Below, piece by piece: positions 1 to 8,239 of a stretch of 64,000 nt of DNA. Under the pieces are notes generated by a model. It did not search any database. It saw only the letters and a list, made by a program, of their open reading frames with translations, and had not been told where the DNA came from. The first letter of the stretch is position 1; every line of letters begins with the position of its first letter. Source of the stretch: Chitinophagaceae bacterium (GTDB lineage Bacteria > Bacteroidota > Bacteroidia > Chitinophagales > Chitinophagaceae); assembly GCA_016721385.1 (NCBI GenBank), contig JADKIE010000002.1, forward strand, positions 434,001-498,000. The letters run 5' to 3'. The translations under genes were made by a program, and so were the position numbers.

Positions 1-641
1 GCGAAGCCGCAAATGCAAAAGAGGGAATAGAAAAAATAGAAGCCTTATCGCCGGATTTAATTTTTTTAGACATACAAATGCCCGGCAAAACAGGTTTTGA
101 TATGCTGGCCGAATTAGACAGTGCACCACATGTAATTTTTACAACCGCCTACGATGAGTATGCTTTAAAAGCCTTTGAAGTAAATGCACTCGATTATTTA
201 ATGAAACCTGTAGAGCCTAAACGACTGGCAGATGCCTTGCAAAAATTACAACAAGCCGAAGAAAAAGAGTTAGCCGCAAGCATGGCTGGCATTAATAGAG
301 GTATGTTAACCGAAGCCGATCAGGTTTTTGTAAAAGATGGCGAAAGATGCTGGTTTGTAAAGCTTGGCGAAGTAAGGCTTTTTGAAAGCGTAGGTAATTA
401 TGCCAAAGTGTTTTTTGGAACACATAAGCCGCTAATTTTAAAATCGCTTAATGCACTGGAAGAACGATTAGATGAAAGAGTGTTTTTTAGAGCCAACCGA
501 AAACACATTGTTAATTTAAGAATGATAGAAAAAATTGAGCCTTATTTTAATGGTGGTTTATTATTAGATTTACAAGGTGGCGAAAAAGTAGAGGTAAGCC
601 GCAGGCAAGCAGTTAAGTTTAAAGAAATGATGAGCCTTTAG
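1..641 (+). CDS. LytTR-family response regulator, 5' end outside the window
   Basis: The reading frame is open from position 3, upstream of the first ATG at 78, so this is the 3' part of a gene that begins before the window. The receiver domain is recognisable: LIFLDIQMPG carries the phosphoacceptor Asp, TTAYDEYALKAF contains the conserved Thr and the switch region, and the next Lys lies in MKPVEPKRL. The C-terminal 95 or so residues (from about VFVKDGERCWFV to the end) form a LytTR DNA-binding domain with the typical ESVGNYAKVF and FFRANRKHIVNL patterns. Such regulators act with LytS-type histidine kinases, which would lie upstream; that partner is not visible. The M28 peptidase follows after 31 bases. 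Confidence 0.93.
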   Translation, partial: EAANAKEGIEKIEALSPDLIFLDIQMPGKTGFDMLAELDSAPHVIFTTAYDEYALKAFEVNALDYLMKPVEPKRLADALQKLQQAEEKELAASMAGINRGMLTEADQVFVKDGERCWFVKLGEVRLFESVGNYAKVFFGTHKPLILKSLNALEERLDERVFFRANRKHIVNLRMIEKIEPYFNGGLLLDLQGGEKVEVSRRQAVKFKEMMSL

Positions 642-672
642 GTAATTAAAAAATGATAATTAAAACTTACTA

Positions 673-1959
673 ATGAAGAAACCCCTTTTAATTTTAGTAG
701 CAGGCTTTTACAGCCTGTTTTCTTTTGCACAAAAAATTGATAAAGTAATTAATGCTGCTGAAGTCCAACGAATAGAAAAAATTTTATCGTCCGATAGTTT
801 ACAAGGCCGAAAAACGGGTACAGTTGGTATAGATAAAGCGGCTGAATTTATAGCCGCTGAATTTGCTAAAAACAAACTTCCTTTTTGGGGCAACAGCACA
901 TCTTACTATCAGGAATTTAGTTTAGTAAAACCAAAGCTAATTACATTACAAGGTGTAATAGATGGCGATACATTAAAAGAAACGAATTTTTTTGTCAATA
1001 CAACTCAGGCTGCATTACACTTACACGGTACAACGGGTTACCAGATAATTGAAATAAAAAAAGAGGAAGATTTTTTTAAAAAAGTATTTGCAATTATTGA
1101 TGAAAATAAAAACTTTTTTGTTTTAGTAGATAAAGTACACACCGATAAATTTAAGCGCCTTAAAAATTTTGGCTACAGAGCAAAGTTTGCATCGCCCAAT
1201 AACCAATTATTTTATTTAACAGATAGCAAAGCTATAGGCACTGCACATGTTAATGCCGAATATCAACTTACCGAGCAAAAACTAAAAAATATGGTTGCGG
1301 TAATACCCGGCAAAAGTAAAAAAGATGAGTATGTTGTTTTTAGCGGCCATTACGATCACCTAGGTATTGGCAAACCCAACAAAGAGCTTGACAGTATTTA
1401 TAATGGTGCTAACGACGATGCAGCTGGTACGGCTGCAGTAATAATGCTAAGTAATTATTTTACTAAACTAAAAGACAACGAACGCAGTTTAATTTTTGTA
1501 GCGTTTACTGCCGAGGAAATTGGTGGTTATGGTAGCCAGTATTTTAGCAAACAGCTTAACCCCGATAAAGTGGTGGCTATGTTTAACATAGAAATGATAG
1601 GTACCGAAAGTAAATGGGGCACCAACAGTGCTTACATTACAGGTTACGAAAAAAGTGACATGGGTAAAATTTTACAAAATAATTTACAAGGCAGTAAATT
1701 TAAATTTGAGCCTGACCCTTACCCTACCCAAAACTTATTTTACCGAAGTGATAATGCAACCCTTGCCGAATTAGGCGTACCGGCACATACCATTAGCACC
1801 AGTAAAATGGATACCGAAAAATATTACCACACGGTTGATGATGAAATAGAAACACTTAACATGGAAAATATGGCCGAAATTATTAAAGCAATTGCTTTAA
1901 GTAGCAAAACTATTGTAAGTGGTAAGGATACACCAGGTAGGGTGGAGAAACTAAAATAA
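673..1959 (+). CDS. Exported M28-family zinc peptidase
   Basis: A 428-residue protein with an N-terminal signal peptide ending near SLFSFAQ. The C-terminal half (about residues 205-415) is an M28 aminopeptidase-like domain. The dinuclear zinc ligands and catalytic Glu are visible: H226 in FSGHYDHLG, D249 in NDDAAGT, the EE pair at 281-282 in TAEEIGG, an Asp/Glu region after NIEMIG, and a late His in KYYHTVDDE. The N-terminal half is a poorly conserved region. It probably trims peptides in the periplasm or outside the cell; the substrate cannot be read from sequence. The start is the first ATG after the preceding gene and gives a clean signal peptide. Confidence 0.9.
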   Translation: MKKPLLILVAGFYSLFSFAQKIDKVINAAEVQRIEKILSSDSLQGRKTGTVGIDKAAEFIAAEFAKNKLPFWGNSTSYYQEFSLVKPKLITLQGVIDGDTLKETNFFVNTTQAALHLHGTTGYQIIEIKKEEDFFKKVFAIIDENKNFFVLVDKVHTDKFKRLKNFGYRAKFASPNNQLFYLTDSKAIGTAHVNAEYQLTEQKLKNMVAVIPGKSKKDEYVVFSGHYDHLGIGKPNKELDSIYNGANDDAAGTAAVIMLSNYFTKLKDNERSLIFVAFTAEEIGGYGSQYFSKQLNPDKVVAMFNIEMIGTESKWGTNSAYITGYEKSDMGKILQNNLQGSKFKFEPDPYPTQNLFYRSDNATLAELGVPAHTISTSKMDTEKYYHTVDDEIETLNMENMAEIIKAIALSSKTIVSGKDTPGRVEKLK

Positions 1960-2005
1960 TTCCTTTTCTTCTTTACTATACATTTGGCAATTACAGTTAT
2001 AAAAA

Positions 2006-2962
2006 ATGAAAAAGCTACTTTTTTTAATTTACTTTATTCCCGTAGTTACTTTGGCACAAAAATTTTCTGCCGATAGACCTGATGAAGTAGTAAAGCAAGA
2101 CCCTTACGTCAGTATGTATTTTGCAGATAATAATGATTATAAGTTAATTGAATCCGTTATAACTATCACTAAAGACAAGCATAATAATTTTATGCCTGAT
2201 ACCTTAAATATTGACTACTATAACAACAAAGGCCTTAAGATTAAAAATATTCGCTACAATAAAAATAAAATAAGTGCCACTACTGAATTTACTTATGATG
2301 CAAGCGACAATCTTTTAAAATGGCATACATTTTCAAAACTATCATCTACCCATGCTTTTTATTTTTACAATAAAAAGAATCAATTAATAAAAACAAATAA
2401 ATACACTATTACCATTCTAAATAACAAAATGGATACTGTTGAAGTATCTAGAATGCTGTTTAAATACGATGGTGAAAAGCTGGTACAAATTACTAACAAT
2501 TCATTGGGAACAGACATTGTTGAAAAGTATGGTTATGAGCAAAACAGGTTAGTTAATAAAACTGGCGGATTTATTTCTAAAAGATTTTTATATACTAATA
2601 AAAAACTGTCTAGTATTATTGAATATATGGGCGGGGTAATAGATTCAACTAAAATAATGGGACTTGAAAAATTTGTATATAACTCTTTACGTAGTATAAA
2701 CAGCATTTATAAAAATTTATTTAGAAACGTTTTATTTACATATAATAATGAAAAGTTAGAAGAGGTATTTCTTGAAACAAATGGAAACTCTGCTTTTCTA
2801 AAGTTTATTATCAGTCACAGGATAGATGAGTATTATACTTTTCCAATTAAATACTTAGAACAATTTGGTTATGATACTAAAGGCAATAGAATATCAAAAA
2901 AGGTTTTTGTAAATAATGAACTTTTTTCTGAGGTGAATTATATTGTAACATATAAAAAATAG
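2006..2962 (+). CDS. Secreted hypothetical protein with YD-repeat-like pattern
   Basis: I do not recognise the family. The 318 residues start with a signal peptide (cleavage after VVTLAQ). The mature part repeats short beta-hairpin units with aromatic-Asp-Gly/Asn spacing such as FTYDASDNLLKW, FYFYNKKNQLIKT, LFKYDGEKLVQI and FGYDTKGNRISK, which resembles the YD/RHS-type repeats found in many exported Bacteroidota proteins. There is no sorting tail or lipobox. It lies 46 bases after the M28 peptidase and could be co-transcribed, ending at a hairpin shared with the convergent gene at 3057. Confidence 0.7.
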   Translation: MKKLLFLIYFIPVVTLAQKFSADRPDEVVKQDPYVSMYFADNNDYKLIESVITITKDKHNNFMPDTLNIDYYNNKGLKIKNIRYNKNKISATTEFTYDASDNLLKWHTFSKLSSTHAFYFYNKKNQLIKTNKYTITILNNKMDTVEVSRMLFKYDGEKLVQITNNSLGTDIVEKYGYEQNRLVNKTGGFISKRFLYTNKKLSSIIEYMGGVIDSTKIMGLEKFVYNSLRSINSIYKNLFRNVLFTYNNEKLEEVFLETNGNSAFLKFIISHRIDEYYTFPIKYLEQFGYDTKGNRISKKVFVNNELFSEVNYIVTYKK

Positions 2963-2981
2963 TATAAAATTATTCGCCGCT

Positions 2982-3029
2982 TATCGGAATACTATGCGGT
3001 GTCGATGAGCATAGCAGAGAAGACCGATA
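2982..3029. terminator. Nested inverted repeat between convergent genes
   Basis: TATCGG at 2982-2987 pairs with CCGATA at 3024-3029, and inside it CTATGC at 2992-2997 pairs with GCATAG at 3009-3014. Together they form a two-step hairpin midway between the convergent genes ending at 2962 and 3057. It lacks a clear T run, so a bidirectional terminator role is inferred from placement only. Confidence 0.4.
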
Positions 3030-3056
3030 GAGGTTAAAAGCATTAAAAAAGTGAAA

Positions 3057-3542
3057 TTATAAAGCGCCCATTTTAGCCAATTCAATTTCTAACTTATCAA
3101 AATTTTCTTCGTTTTTATCAACTACATAGGGCTTTAGTTTATTACACTCTTCTGCAGTATTAAAAAGCATTTTAAAAGTGATATTAGTTTTATTGCTTGT
3201 TACTTCTTCAAACGTTGCATTTACTTGAAACAATGGTTTTGAATGTCGTTTCCAAGCAATAACAAAAGGTTTTTCTATTTTTGTAAACTCACATTCGTTT
3301 GCATAATTTCCTTTGTCTGGCCCATGCATAATAAAGCTCCATTTGCCACCTACTTTAAAATCAAACCGGTTAAATGTATTGGAAAACCCTTTAGGGCCCC
3401 ACCAATTTTTTAAATGATTGGGATTTGCCCATGCTTCATAAGCTACGCCAATTGGTGCATTTACCACTCTTGTAGTTACAATTTCACAATCGGGTGTTGT
3501 TGAAATAATTTGATTCCATTTGCTAATTTTCTGCTTTTGCAT
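3057..3542 (-). CDS. SRPBCC (AHSA1/START-like) domain protein
   Basis: 161 residues. From about residue 18 the sequence matches the AHSA1 subgroup of the START/Bet v1 fold: VVNAPIGVAYEAWANPNHLKNWWGP, then FKVGGKWSFIMHGPDG-like and FEEVTSNKTNITF segments. Members bind hydrophobic ligands or act in stress response; no specific reaction can be assigned. It is a single-domain, cytoplasmic protein without signal peptide. The C-terminal helix (ENFDKLEIELAKM) is typical of the family. It is transcribed alone, convergent with the gene before it. Confidence 0.88.
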   Translation of the reverse strand: MQKQKISKWNQIISTTPDCEIVTTRVVNAPIGVAYEAWANPNHLKNWWGPKGFSNTFNRFDFKVGGKWSFIMHGPDKGNYANECEFTKIEKPFVIAWKRHSKPLFQVNATFEEVTSNKTNITFKMLFNTAEECNKLKPYVVDKNEENFDKLEIELAKMGAL

Positions 3543-3674
3543 GTTGGGGTTTTATGCAGTTCTTCTTTCCAGTTTTTATCAATTTGTGCTGCTCTGTATT
3601 TTACTGTAAATACAATGTGAATATGTAATTGGGTGTTGCATGGGTTGTTCTATTTTTTATTGTTTTAGTTTTCC

Positions 3675-3691
3675 CCTTGTCAGAGACAAGG
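3675..3691 (+). other. Short perfect hairpin upstream of gene 3759
   Basis: CCTTGTC at 3675-3681 and GACAAGG at 3685-3691 form a 7-bp stem with an AGA loop about 70 bases before the start at 3759. No T run follows. Function is unknown; it may be in the 5' leader of that gene. The rest of 3543-3758 shows nothing else that I recognise. Confidence 0.3.
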
Positions 3692-3758
3692 TGGTGGCGA
3701 AATAATAAAATAGAGGATTGCTTAAATTACAAGTAACTTTATCTAAAATATAATTAAT

Positions 3759-4124
3759 ATGAGTGAAAACAAAAAATTTGGTGTATGGATGGATACCATT
3801 AATGCCACTATAGTTGGAAATAACGATGCTGATGAACTTGTAATTATAGCTCATATAAAAAGCGAAAAAGTTACTCATAACTCCAGCGAAAAAAATGAGC
3901 ATAACGACGAAAGAACATTACAAACAAAATATTTTAAAGAAATAGCCAAGCATATACAAAACGCTACTCACATACATGCTACAGGTACAGGGCAAGTGCA
4001 AGAACAGTTTATAAAATATTTAGCCGAAACACCACAGTTTAAAAATGTACAAACAACAGACTCTACTGCTAATAAAATGAGTGATGAAAGTTTGTTGAAA
4101 TTTTTTGGTGATAAAATAAAGTGA
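3759..4124 (+). CDS. Small cytoplasmic protein, eRF1/host-attachment-like fold suspected
   Basis: 121 residues, no signal peptide. The opening KKFGVWMDTINATIV and the later TGTGQVQEQFIKYL segment resemble small Rossmann-like proteins annotated as host attachment or eRF1-domain translational machinery proteins, in which a beta strand starting FGVWIDH-like is followed by a charged middle (here an HNSSEKNEHNDERTLQ stretch) and a second alpha/beta unit. I cannot name a function. It is monocistronic: 216 bases separate it from the divergent gene upstream and 132 bases from the convergent gene downstream. Confidence 0.6.
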   Translation: MSENKKFGVWMDTINATIVGNNDADELVIIAHIKSEKVTHNSSEKNEHNDERTLQTKYFKEIAKHIQNATHIHATGTGQVQEQFIKYLAETPQFKNVQTTDSTANKMSDESLLKFFGDKIK

Positions 4125-4256
4125 TACCTCTACTTCAAGTTGGTGTTATTACGAACCTTTCTACGCTTTAATAATAGCCCAATAAAGCTATACAAGTTCA
4201 AGTGAGTGACACAACGATGTTTAATAGATATTCAAAAGCTAAGTCCAAAAAAAAAA

Positions 4257-5012
4257 TTACACCACAACACTCACCCCATGCACCGCTGCTGCCATTTCTT
4301 TAATTAGGTTAGCATCTTTTTCAATGGCGTTGCCTACAACTATAACATCGGCGCCGGCTTTGCAGTTTAGGTGGGCTTTTTCGGGTTGTATAATTCCGCC
4401 GCCAATAATTAAGGGTACATCTATACAACTGCTTACTTTTTGTATCATGCTTTCGGTAATGGCTCGTTTGGCACCACTGCCTGCATCCATATATATCAGC
4501 TTCATACCCAACATTTCGCCGGCCATAGCGGTACACATGGCAATTTCGTTTTTATCGGCAGGTAGTGGTGTGGCATTGCTAATGTAGCTTACGGTTGTGG
4601 GAGCTCCACCATCTATTACCATATAGCCTGTTGGCATAATTTCTAAACCACTTTGCTTTACTACCGGTGCACTTACTACATGCTGCCCAATGAGCAAATC
4701 GGCATTACGACCGCTTATTAAAGAAAGATATAAAAGTGCATCGGCATATTTGCTTACTTGATTGGGGCTTCCGGGAAAGAGTATTACCGGAATATTGCAA
4801 CTACGTTTTATGTATTGAACACATTCATCTAAATAGTTGCTAATAACAAGGCTGCCGCCTACCAAAAAATAATCTACTTTGGCGGCTACGGCAAGCGTAA
4901 TTAATTGCTCCATGCTGGCATCATTAACCTTATCGGGGTCAATAAGTACCGCAAAAGATTTTTTGCCCTGTTGCTTGCGTTCTGTTAATGAATGATATAT
5001 ACCGTTGTGCAT
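4257..5012 (-). CDS. Geranylgeranylglyceryl phosphate synthase family protein (PcrB-like)
   Basis: 251 residues forming a TIM-barrel prenyltransferase. Family hallmarks are FAVLIDPDKV near the N-terminus (residues about 20-29), the FLVGGSL segment, VILFPGSPNQ, the YMDAGSGA loop and the C-terminal phosphate-binding IIGGGI and DVIVVGNAIE. The enzyme joins a polyprenyl diphosphate to glycerol 1-phosphate, making an ether lipid precursor; Bacteroidota homologues of this archaeal-type enzyme are known. Which isoprenoid chain is used cannot be decided here. It is cytoplasmic and transcribed alone, divergent from arfB. No glycerol-1-phosphate dehydrogenase gene is in the window. Confidence 0.9.
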   Translation of the reverse strand: MHNGIYHSLTERKQQGKKSFAVLIDPDKVNDASMEQLITLAVAAKVDYFLVGGSLVISNYLDECVQYIKRSCNIPVILFPGSPNQVSKYADALLYLSLISGRNADLLIGQHVVSAPVVKQSGLEIMPTGYMVIDGGAPTTVSYISNATPLPADKNEIAMCTAMAGEMLGMKLIYMDAGSGAKRAITESMIQKVSSCIDVPLIIGGGIIQPEKAHLNCKAGADVIVVGNAIEKDANLIKEMAAAVHGVSVVV

Positions 5013-5192
5013 TTAGCTGATTGATTACTGCAAAAATGTAACAAAAAAAGTTATTAGTAAAATATTAGACGACTTTTATGTGCTTTAGGCTGCAAATTGA
5101 AGGCATTTTGCTACAGTTTGCACAGATTAACACAGAAACAAAAACCTAATTTGTGAAAATTTGTATAATCTGGGCTTTTATTAATTGCAGAG

Positions 5193-5213
5193 TAAATTTG
5201 TAGTGTAAATTTG
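5193..5213 (+). promoter_or_regulatory. Two TAnnTTTG-type -7 elements before arfB
   Basis: The sequence TAAATTTG occurs at 5193-5200 and 5206-5213, directly before the start codon at 5218. It matches the Bacteroidota -7 consensus TAnnTTTG. No matching -33 TTTG at the usual spacing is evident, so this is a weak call. The 205-base divergent gap 5013-5217 holds nothing else that I can name. Confidence 0.35.
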
Positions 5214-5217
5214 ATAT

Positions 5218-5610
5218 ATGGATTTTAGTGGCGAAATATCGTTTAAAACAGCACGGAGCGGCGGTAAAGGCGGTCAAAATGTAAACAAGGTAGAAACCAT
5301 GGTAGAGGGTTATTGGCATATTGATTCATCTGCCTTTGTTACTGATGAGCAAAAACGCCTTATTAAGGAAAAATTGGTAAATAAAATAAATTCGGAAGGG
5401 TTTTTGCTGGTAAAAAGCCAAACAGAGCGTAGCCAATTAGGCAATAAGCAGCAGGTTTTACAAAAAATGAATCTATTAATAAACAAAGCATTAATAGTTC
5501 CAAAAAAACGCAAGCCTACTAAAATACCCAAAGCTGTTATTGAAAAAAGATTGGAAGGGAAAAAAAGTAAAGCAGTTATTAAAGAAAACAGAAAAAAAAT
5601 TAAATTATAA
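5218..5610 (+). CDS. arfB: Alternative ribosome-rescue peptidyl-tRNA hydrolase ArfB
   Basis: 130 residues, cytoplasmic. The class I release-factor catalytic loop is present as SGGKGGQNVNKVET (GGQ at about residues 19-21), and the C-terminus from about residue 100 is a very basic tail (KKRKPTKIPKAVIEKR followed by KKSKAVIKENRKKIKL) that in ArfB enters the mRNA channel of stalled ribosomes. The protein releases peptides from non-stop ribosomes. Length is normal for the family. Its stop is one base before the start of the MbnP-like gene, so the three genes 5218-7422 may form one transcript. Confidence 0.93.
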   Translation: MDFSGEISFKTARSGGKGGQNVNKVETMVEGYWHIDSSAFVTDEQKRLIKEKLVNKINSEGFLLVKSQTERSQLGNKQQVLQKMNLLINKALIVPKKRKPTKIPKAVIEKRLEGKKSKAVIKENRKKIKL

Positions 5611-5611
5611 A

Positions 5612-6373
5612 ATGAAGGTGTTAAAAATTATTTTACCGCTGCTCGTTACTTTACTTGCATTTGTAAGTTGTGAGCAAAATGCCGATGCTCCTGCTCCATT
5701 ACAAGGCACTGTAAAAGTTACTTTTAGTAATAAAGTAAAAGGTACAAATTTGGTTTTAAATACCGGAAGCTATATTAATAATACAGGCGAAACGTATAGC
5801 GTTAAAAAATTTAAATATTATATTAGCAATGTATCGGTAACTAATATAGATAAAGCCGCTACGGAAGTAGAAAGTTATCATTTGATAGATCAAAGCAATG
5901 CTGCATCGCTTAGTTTTAGCTTTACTGCAAATGCCGAAACTTACAGCCATTTAAATTTTATCATTGGTGTAGATAGCTTACGCAATGTAAGCGGAGCACA
6001 AACCGGTGCATTGGACCCCTTAAACGATATGTTTTGGACTTGGAACTCGGGTTACATTATGGCAAAGCTGGAAGGCACTTCGCCGGCATCTGCACAAGTA
6101 AATAATAAAATAGAATACCATATTGGGGGCTTTAGCGGCCCAAACAATGTGCTAAAAAAAATAAACATTACATTACCCATTACAGCGCAAATGCTAAATA
6201 TAAGGGCCAACAAAACAAGCGAAATTTTTATAGATGCAGATGTAGATAAATGGTTTAGCAATAATATTTCTTTTGCAACCGAACCGGTTTGTACCACACC
6301 AGGTGCATTGGCAAAAAAAATTGCAGATAATTATATGAATATGTTTACCGTAACCAATGTTGTAAATAATTGA
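5612..6373 (+). CDS. MbnP-like lipoprotein, predicted copper-binding partner of a diheme enzyme
   Basis: The open frame extends upstream into arfB, but the start at 5612 gives a proper lipoprotein signal (hydrophobic stretch ending in LLAFVSC, lipobox Cys at about residue 20) and is chosen. The 253-residue protein has the MbnP-family layout: KVTFSNKVKG, then KKFKYYISNV, YHLIDQSN, and a WxW motif at W142-T-W144 followed by NSGYIMAKLEG. In characterised MbnP/CorA-type proteins a Trp in this region is oxidised to kynurenine and contributes to copper binding; applying that here is inference. The stop codon overlaps the TTG start of the diheme gene. Confidence 0.85.
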   Translation: MKVLKIILPLLVTLLAFVSCEQNADAPAPLQGTVKVTFSNKVKGTNLVLNTGSYINNTGETYSVKKFKYYISNVSVTNIDKAATEVESYHLIDQSNAASLSFSFTANAETYSHLNFIIGVDSLRNVSGAQTGALDPLNDMFWTWNSGYIMAKLEGTSPASAQVNNKIEYHIGGFSGPNNVLKKINITLPITAQMLNIRANKTSEIFIDADVDKWFSNNISFATEPVCTTPGALAKKIADNYMNMFTVTNVVNN

Positions 6374-7422
6374 AATTAAAAATTACCATATATCTTTTTG
6401 CATTTGTTTTACTAAGTATAGTATTGTTGGAGGCTTGTAAAAAATCCGACGCAACAGATAATACCTCAAAAACCACACCTTTAACTTTTACAATACCTGC
6501 AGGTTGGCCTCAACCTGCTACAAACATTTTTGCATCAAACCCATTAACCGAAGAAGGTTTTCAATTGGGCCGCAAATTATTTTATGATGGCAAACTAAGT
6601 AAAGATGGAAATTTTCCTTGTGCCAGTTGTCACCAGCAATTTGCAGCGTTTGCCACGTTTGATCATGATTTTAGCCATGGTTTTAATAATGCATTTACTA
6701 CTCGTAACGCACCGGGCTTATTTAATTTAGCATGGATGCCTTTATTGCATTGGGATGGTGGTATTAACCATATAGAGGTACAACCCTTGGCACCCATTGC
6801 AGCACCTAATGAAATGGCCGAAACTATTGAAAATGTTTTAGCCAAACTACGTACCGACAGCAATTATCCTAACTTGTTTAAAGCAGCGTATGGCAGTACC
6901 GAAATTAACAGCCAAAAAATGCTAAAAGCGCTTGCACAATTTATGGGCACAATGGTATCAAGTAACAGTAAATACGATAAAGTGCAAAGAGGCGAAGCAA
7001 CCTTTACAACGGCCGAACAAAGTGGTTATACTTTTTTTAAAAGCAAATGCGAAGCATGCCACAAAGAACCATTGTTTACCGATAATAGTTTTAGAAATAA
7101 CGGACTTGCTGTAAATAGTTTTTTAAACGATTTTGGACGCAAACGCATTACGAATCTTAGCAGCGATTCGTTAAAATTTAAAGTGCCCAGCTTGCGAAAT
7201 GTTGAGCTTACCTTTCCGTATATGCATGATGGAAGATTATATAGCATGAGAGATGTGTTGGATCATTACAGTACAAACCTTATTACTACACAACCTACTT
7301 TAGATCCTTTATTAGTAAGCCGAATACCAATGACAACCACAGATAAAAATAATATGGTGGCATTTTTACGAACCCTTACCGATACCGTATTTACAAAGAA
7401 CCCAAGATTTAAGCAGCCGTAA
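6370..7422 (+). CDS. Diheme cytochrome c peroxidase / MauG-MbnH family lipoprotein
   Basis: 350 residues, start TTG at 6370 overlapping the previous stop by four bases, which indicates translational coupling. It has a lipoprotein signal (LLEAC, Cys at about residue 23). Two CXXCH heme c sites are visible: CASCH at residues 84-88 and CEACH at 227-231. The motifs QLGRKLFYDGKLS, NAPGLFN and PYMHDGRLYSMRDVL are typical of the CcpA/MauG superfamily. Placed beside MbnP it is best read as the MbnH-like partner that oxidises a Trp of MbnP; a general peroxidase role is the alternative. It ends at a strong terminator. Confidence 0.9.
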   Translation: MKLKITIYLFAFVLLSIVLLEACKKSDATDNTSKTTPLTFTIPAGWPQPATNIFASNPLTEEGFQLGRKLFYDGKLSKDGNFPCASCHQQFAAFATFDHDFSHGFNNAFTTRNAPGLFNLAWMPLLHWDGGINHIEVQPLAPIAAPNEMAETIENVLAKLRTDSNYPNLFKAAYGSTEINSQKMLKALAQFMGTMVSSNSKYDKVQRGEATFTTAEQSGYTFFKSKCEACHKEPLFTDNSFRNNGLAVNSFLNDFGRKRITNLSSDSLKFKVPSLRNVELTFPYMHDGRLYSMRDVLDHYSTNLITTQPTLDPLLVSRIPMTTTDKNNMVAFLRTLTDTVFTKNPRFKQP

Positions 7423-7433
7423 AATATCGGTAT

Positions 7434-7472
7434 AAAAAAAGGTGCAAGTTTTAAAAAACCTGCACCTTTTTT
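7434..7472 (+). terminator. Rho-independent terminator after the diheme gene
   Basis: GGTGCA at 7441-7446 pairs with TGCACC at 7461-7466, extended by an A run before and a T run after (7467-7472). It stands 12 bases after the stop at 7422. The symmetric A and T runs also allow it to serve the convergent gene ending at 7495. Confidence 0.85.
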
Positions 7473-7494
7473 CTTTATTACCAATAATACTATT

Positions 7495-8132
7495 TTAACT
7501 CTTTCGTTTAGCCTTTAACACATCTAAAATTTGCTTTTGCTTTTCTACTTCAAGTTTTTGGCTGGCCTGATTTTTAATATTTTCTTCGATTTTACGTTCA
7601 ATTTTTTGCTTTTCCTTTTGTAAATCTTCACCATCGCCTATTAGGTTTGCTGCCTTTTTTCGTTTGATTTTAAGGCATCTTCTTGATCTTTTATTTGCAA
7701 TTCCAAATCGTAAGCCGCAATAACACTTATTAAACTATCTAAATACCGCTTACCATTGTTCATAACATTTGTTCCGGTACTGTCCGACAAAAAACTATCA
7801 AACCCTTTAGAAATAAGCATTGTAACCACAGCAATATCTTTTTCTTTTTTGCTTTTTCTATCTACCATAAAATACAAATCATAACTATCTGGCCCAATAT
7901 TGGCAAGGCTTACACCTCTGTAAACTACATATCCTTTAACGTCTTTGCCTTTGTAGCCCATTTTTTCAAATTTCTCGTCAATGGCATTTCGGGTAGTTTT
8001 TTCGGCAAACGGAAATTCATTAATAATGGCTTGCCTGTTTATTTTTTGGAACTCAACTGTTGTAGTTCGAGACTGTGCAATGCCTGCAAAGGCAAATAAT
8101 ACAGCTACAAATAGTAAGGATATCTTATTCAT
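7495..8132 (-). CDS. Secreted hypothetical protein with C-terminal coiled coil, one frame break
   Basis: As read, the frame from 8132 stops at 7641 (163 residues, signal peptide ending in AGIAQ). Immediately before that stop, at the T run 7655-7660 (six As on the coding strand), the other frame continues without a stop for about 51 codons to 7495 and encodes a strongly charged heptad-rich helix (QKEKQKIERKIEENI, then KLEVEKQKQILDVLKAKR). Adding one A to the run joins the two. I do not recognise the family; the middle part has VVYRGVSLANIGPDSYDLYF. The coiled coil suggests an oligomerising exported protein. The break is probably a sequence error. Confidence 0.75.
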
Positions 8133-8239
8133 ACAATATTTTATTGTAAAGATATATTTTATAAAGATTGGGTTGCATTGATATTTTAAAAGAATATTAA
8201 AAATTATAAGAGTAAATTTGAAACTTAATTTAGTTAAAC

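Noticed and set aside
5540..5611. Upstream start of the MbnP-like gene inside arfB
   Set aside because: It would add 24 Lys-rich residues before the lipoprotein signal; the ATG at 5612 gives a correct signal and lipobox.
7641..7680. Programmed -1 frameshift at the A run of the 7495-8132 gene
   Set aside because: The run does not form a proper slippery heptamer in the zero frame, and many other genes here have the same kind of one-base break, so error is simpler.
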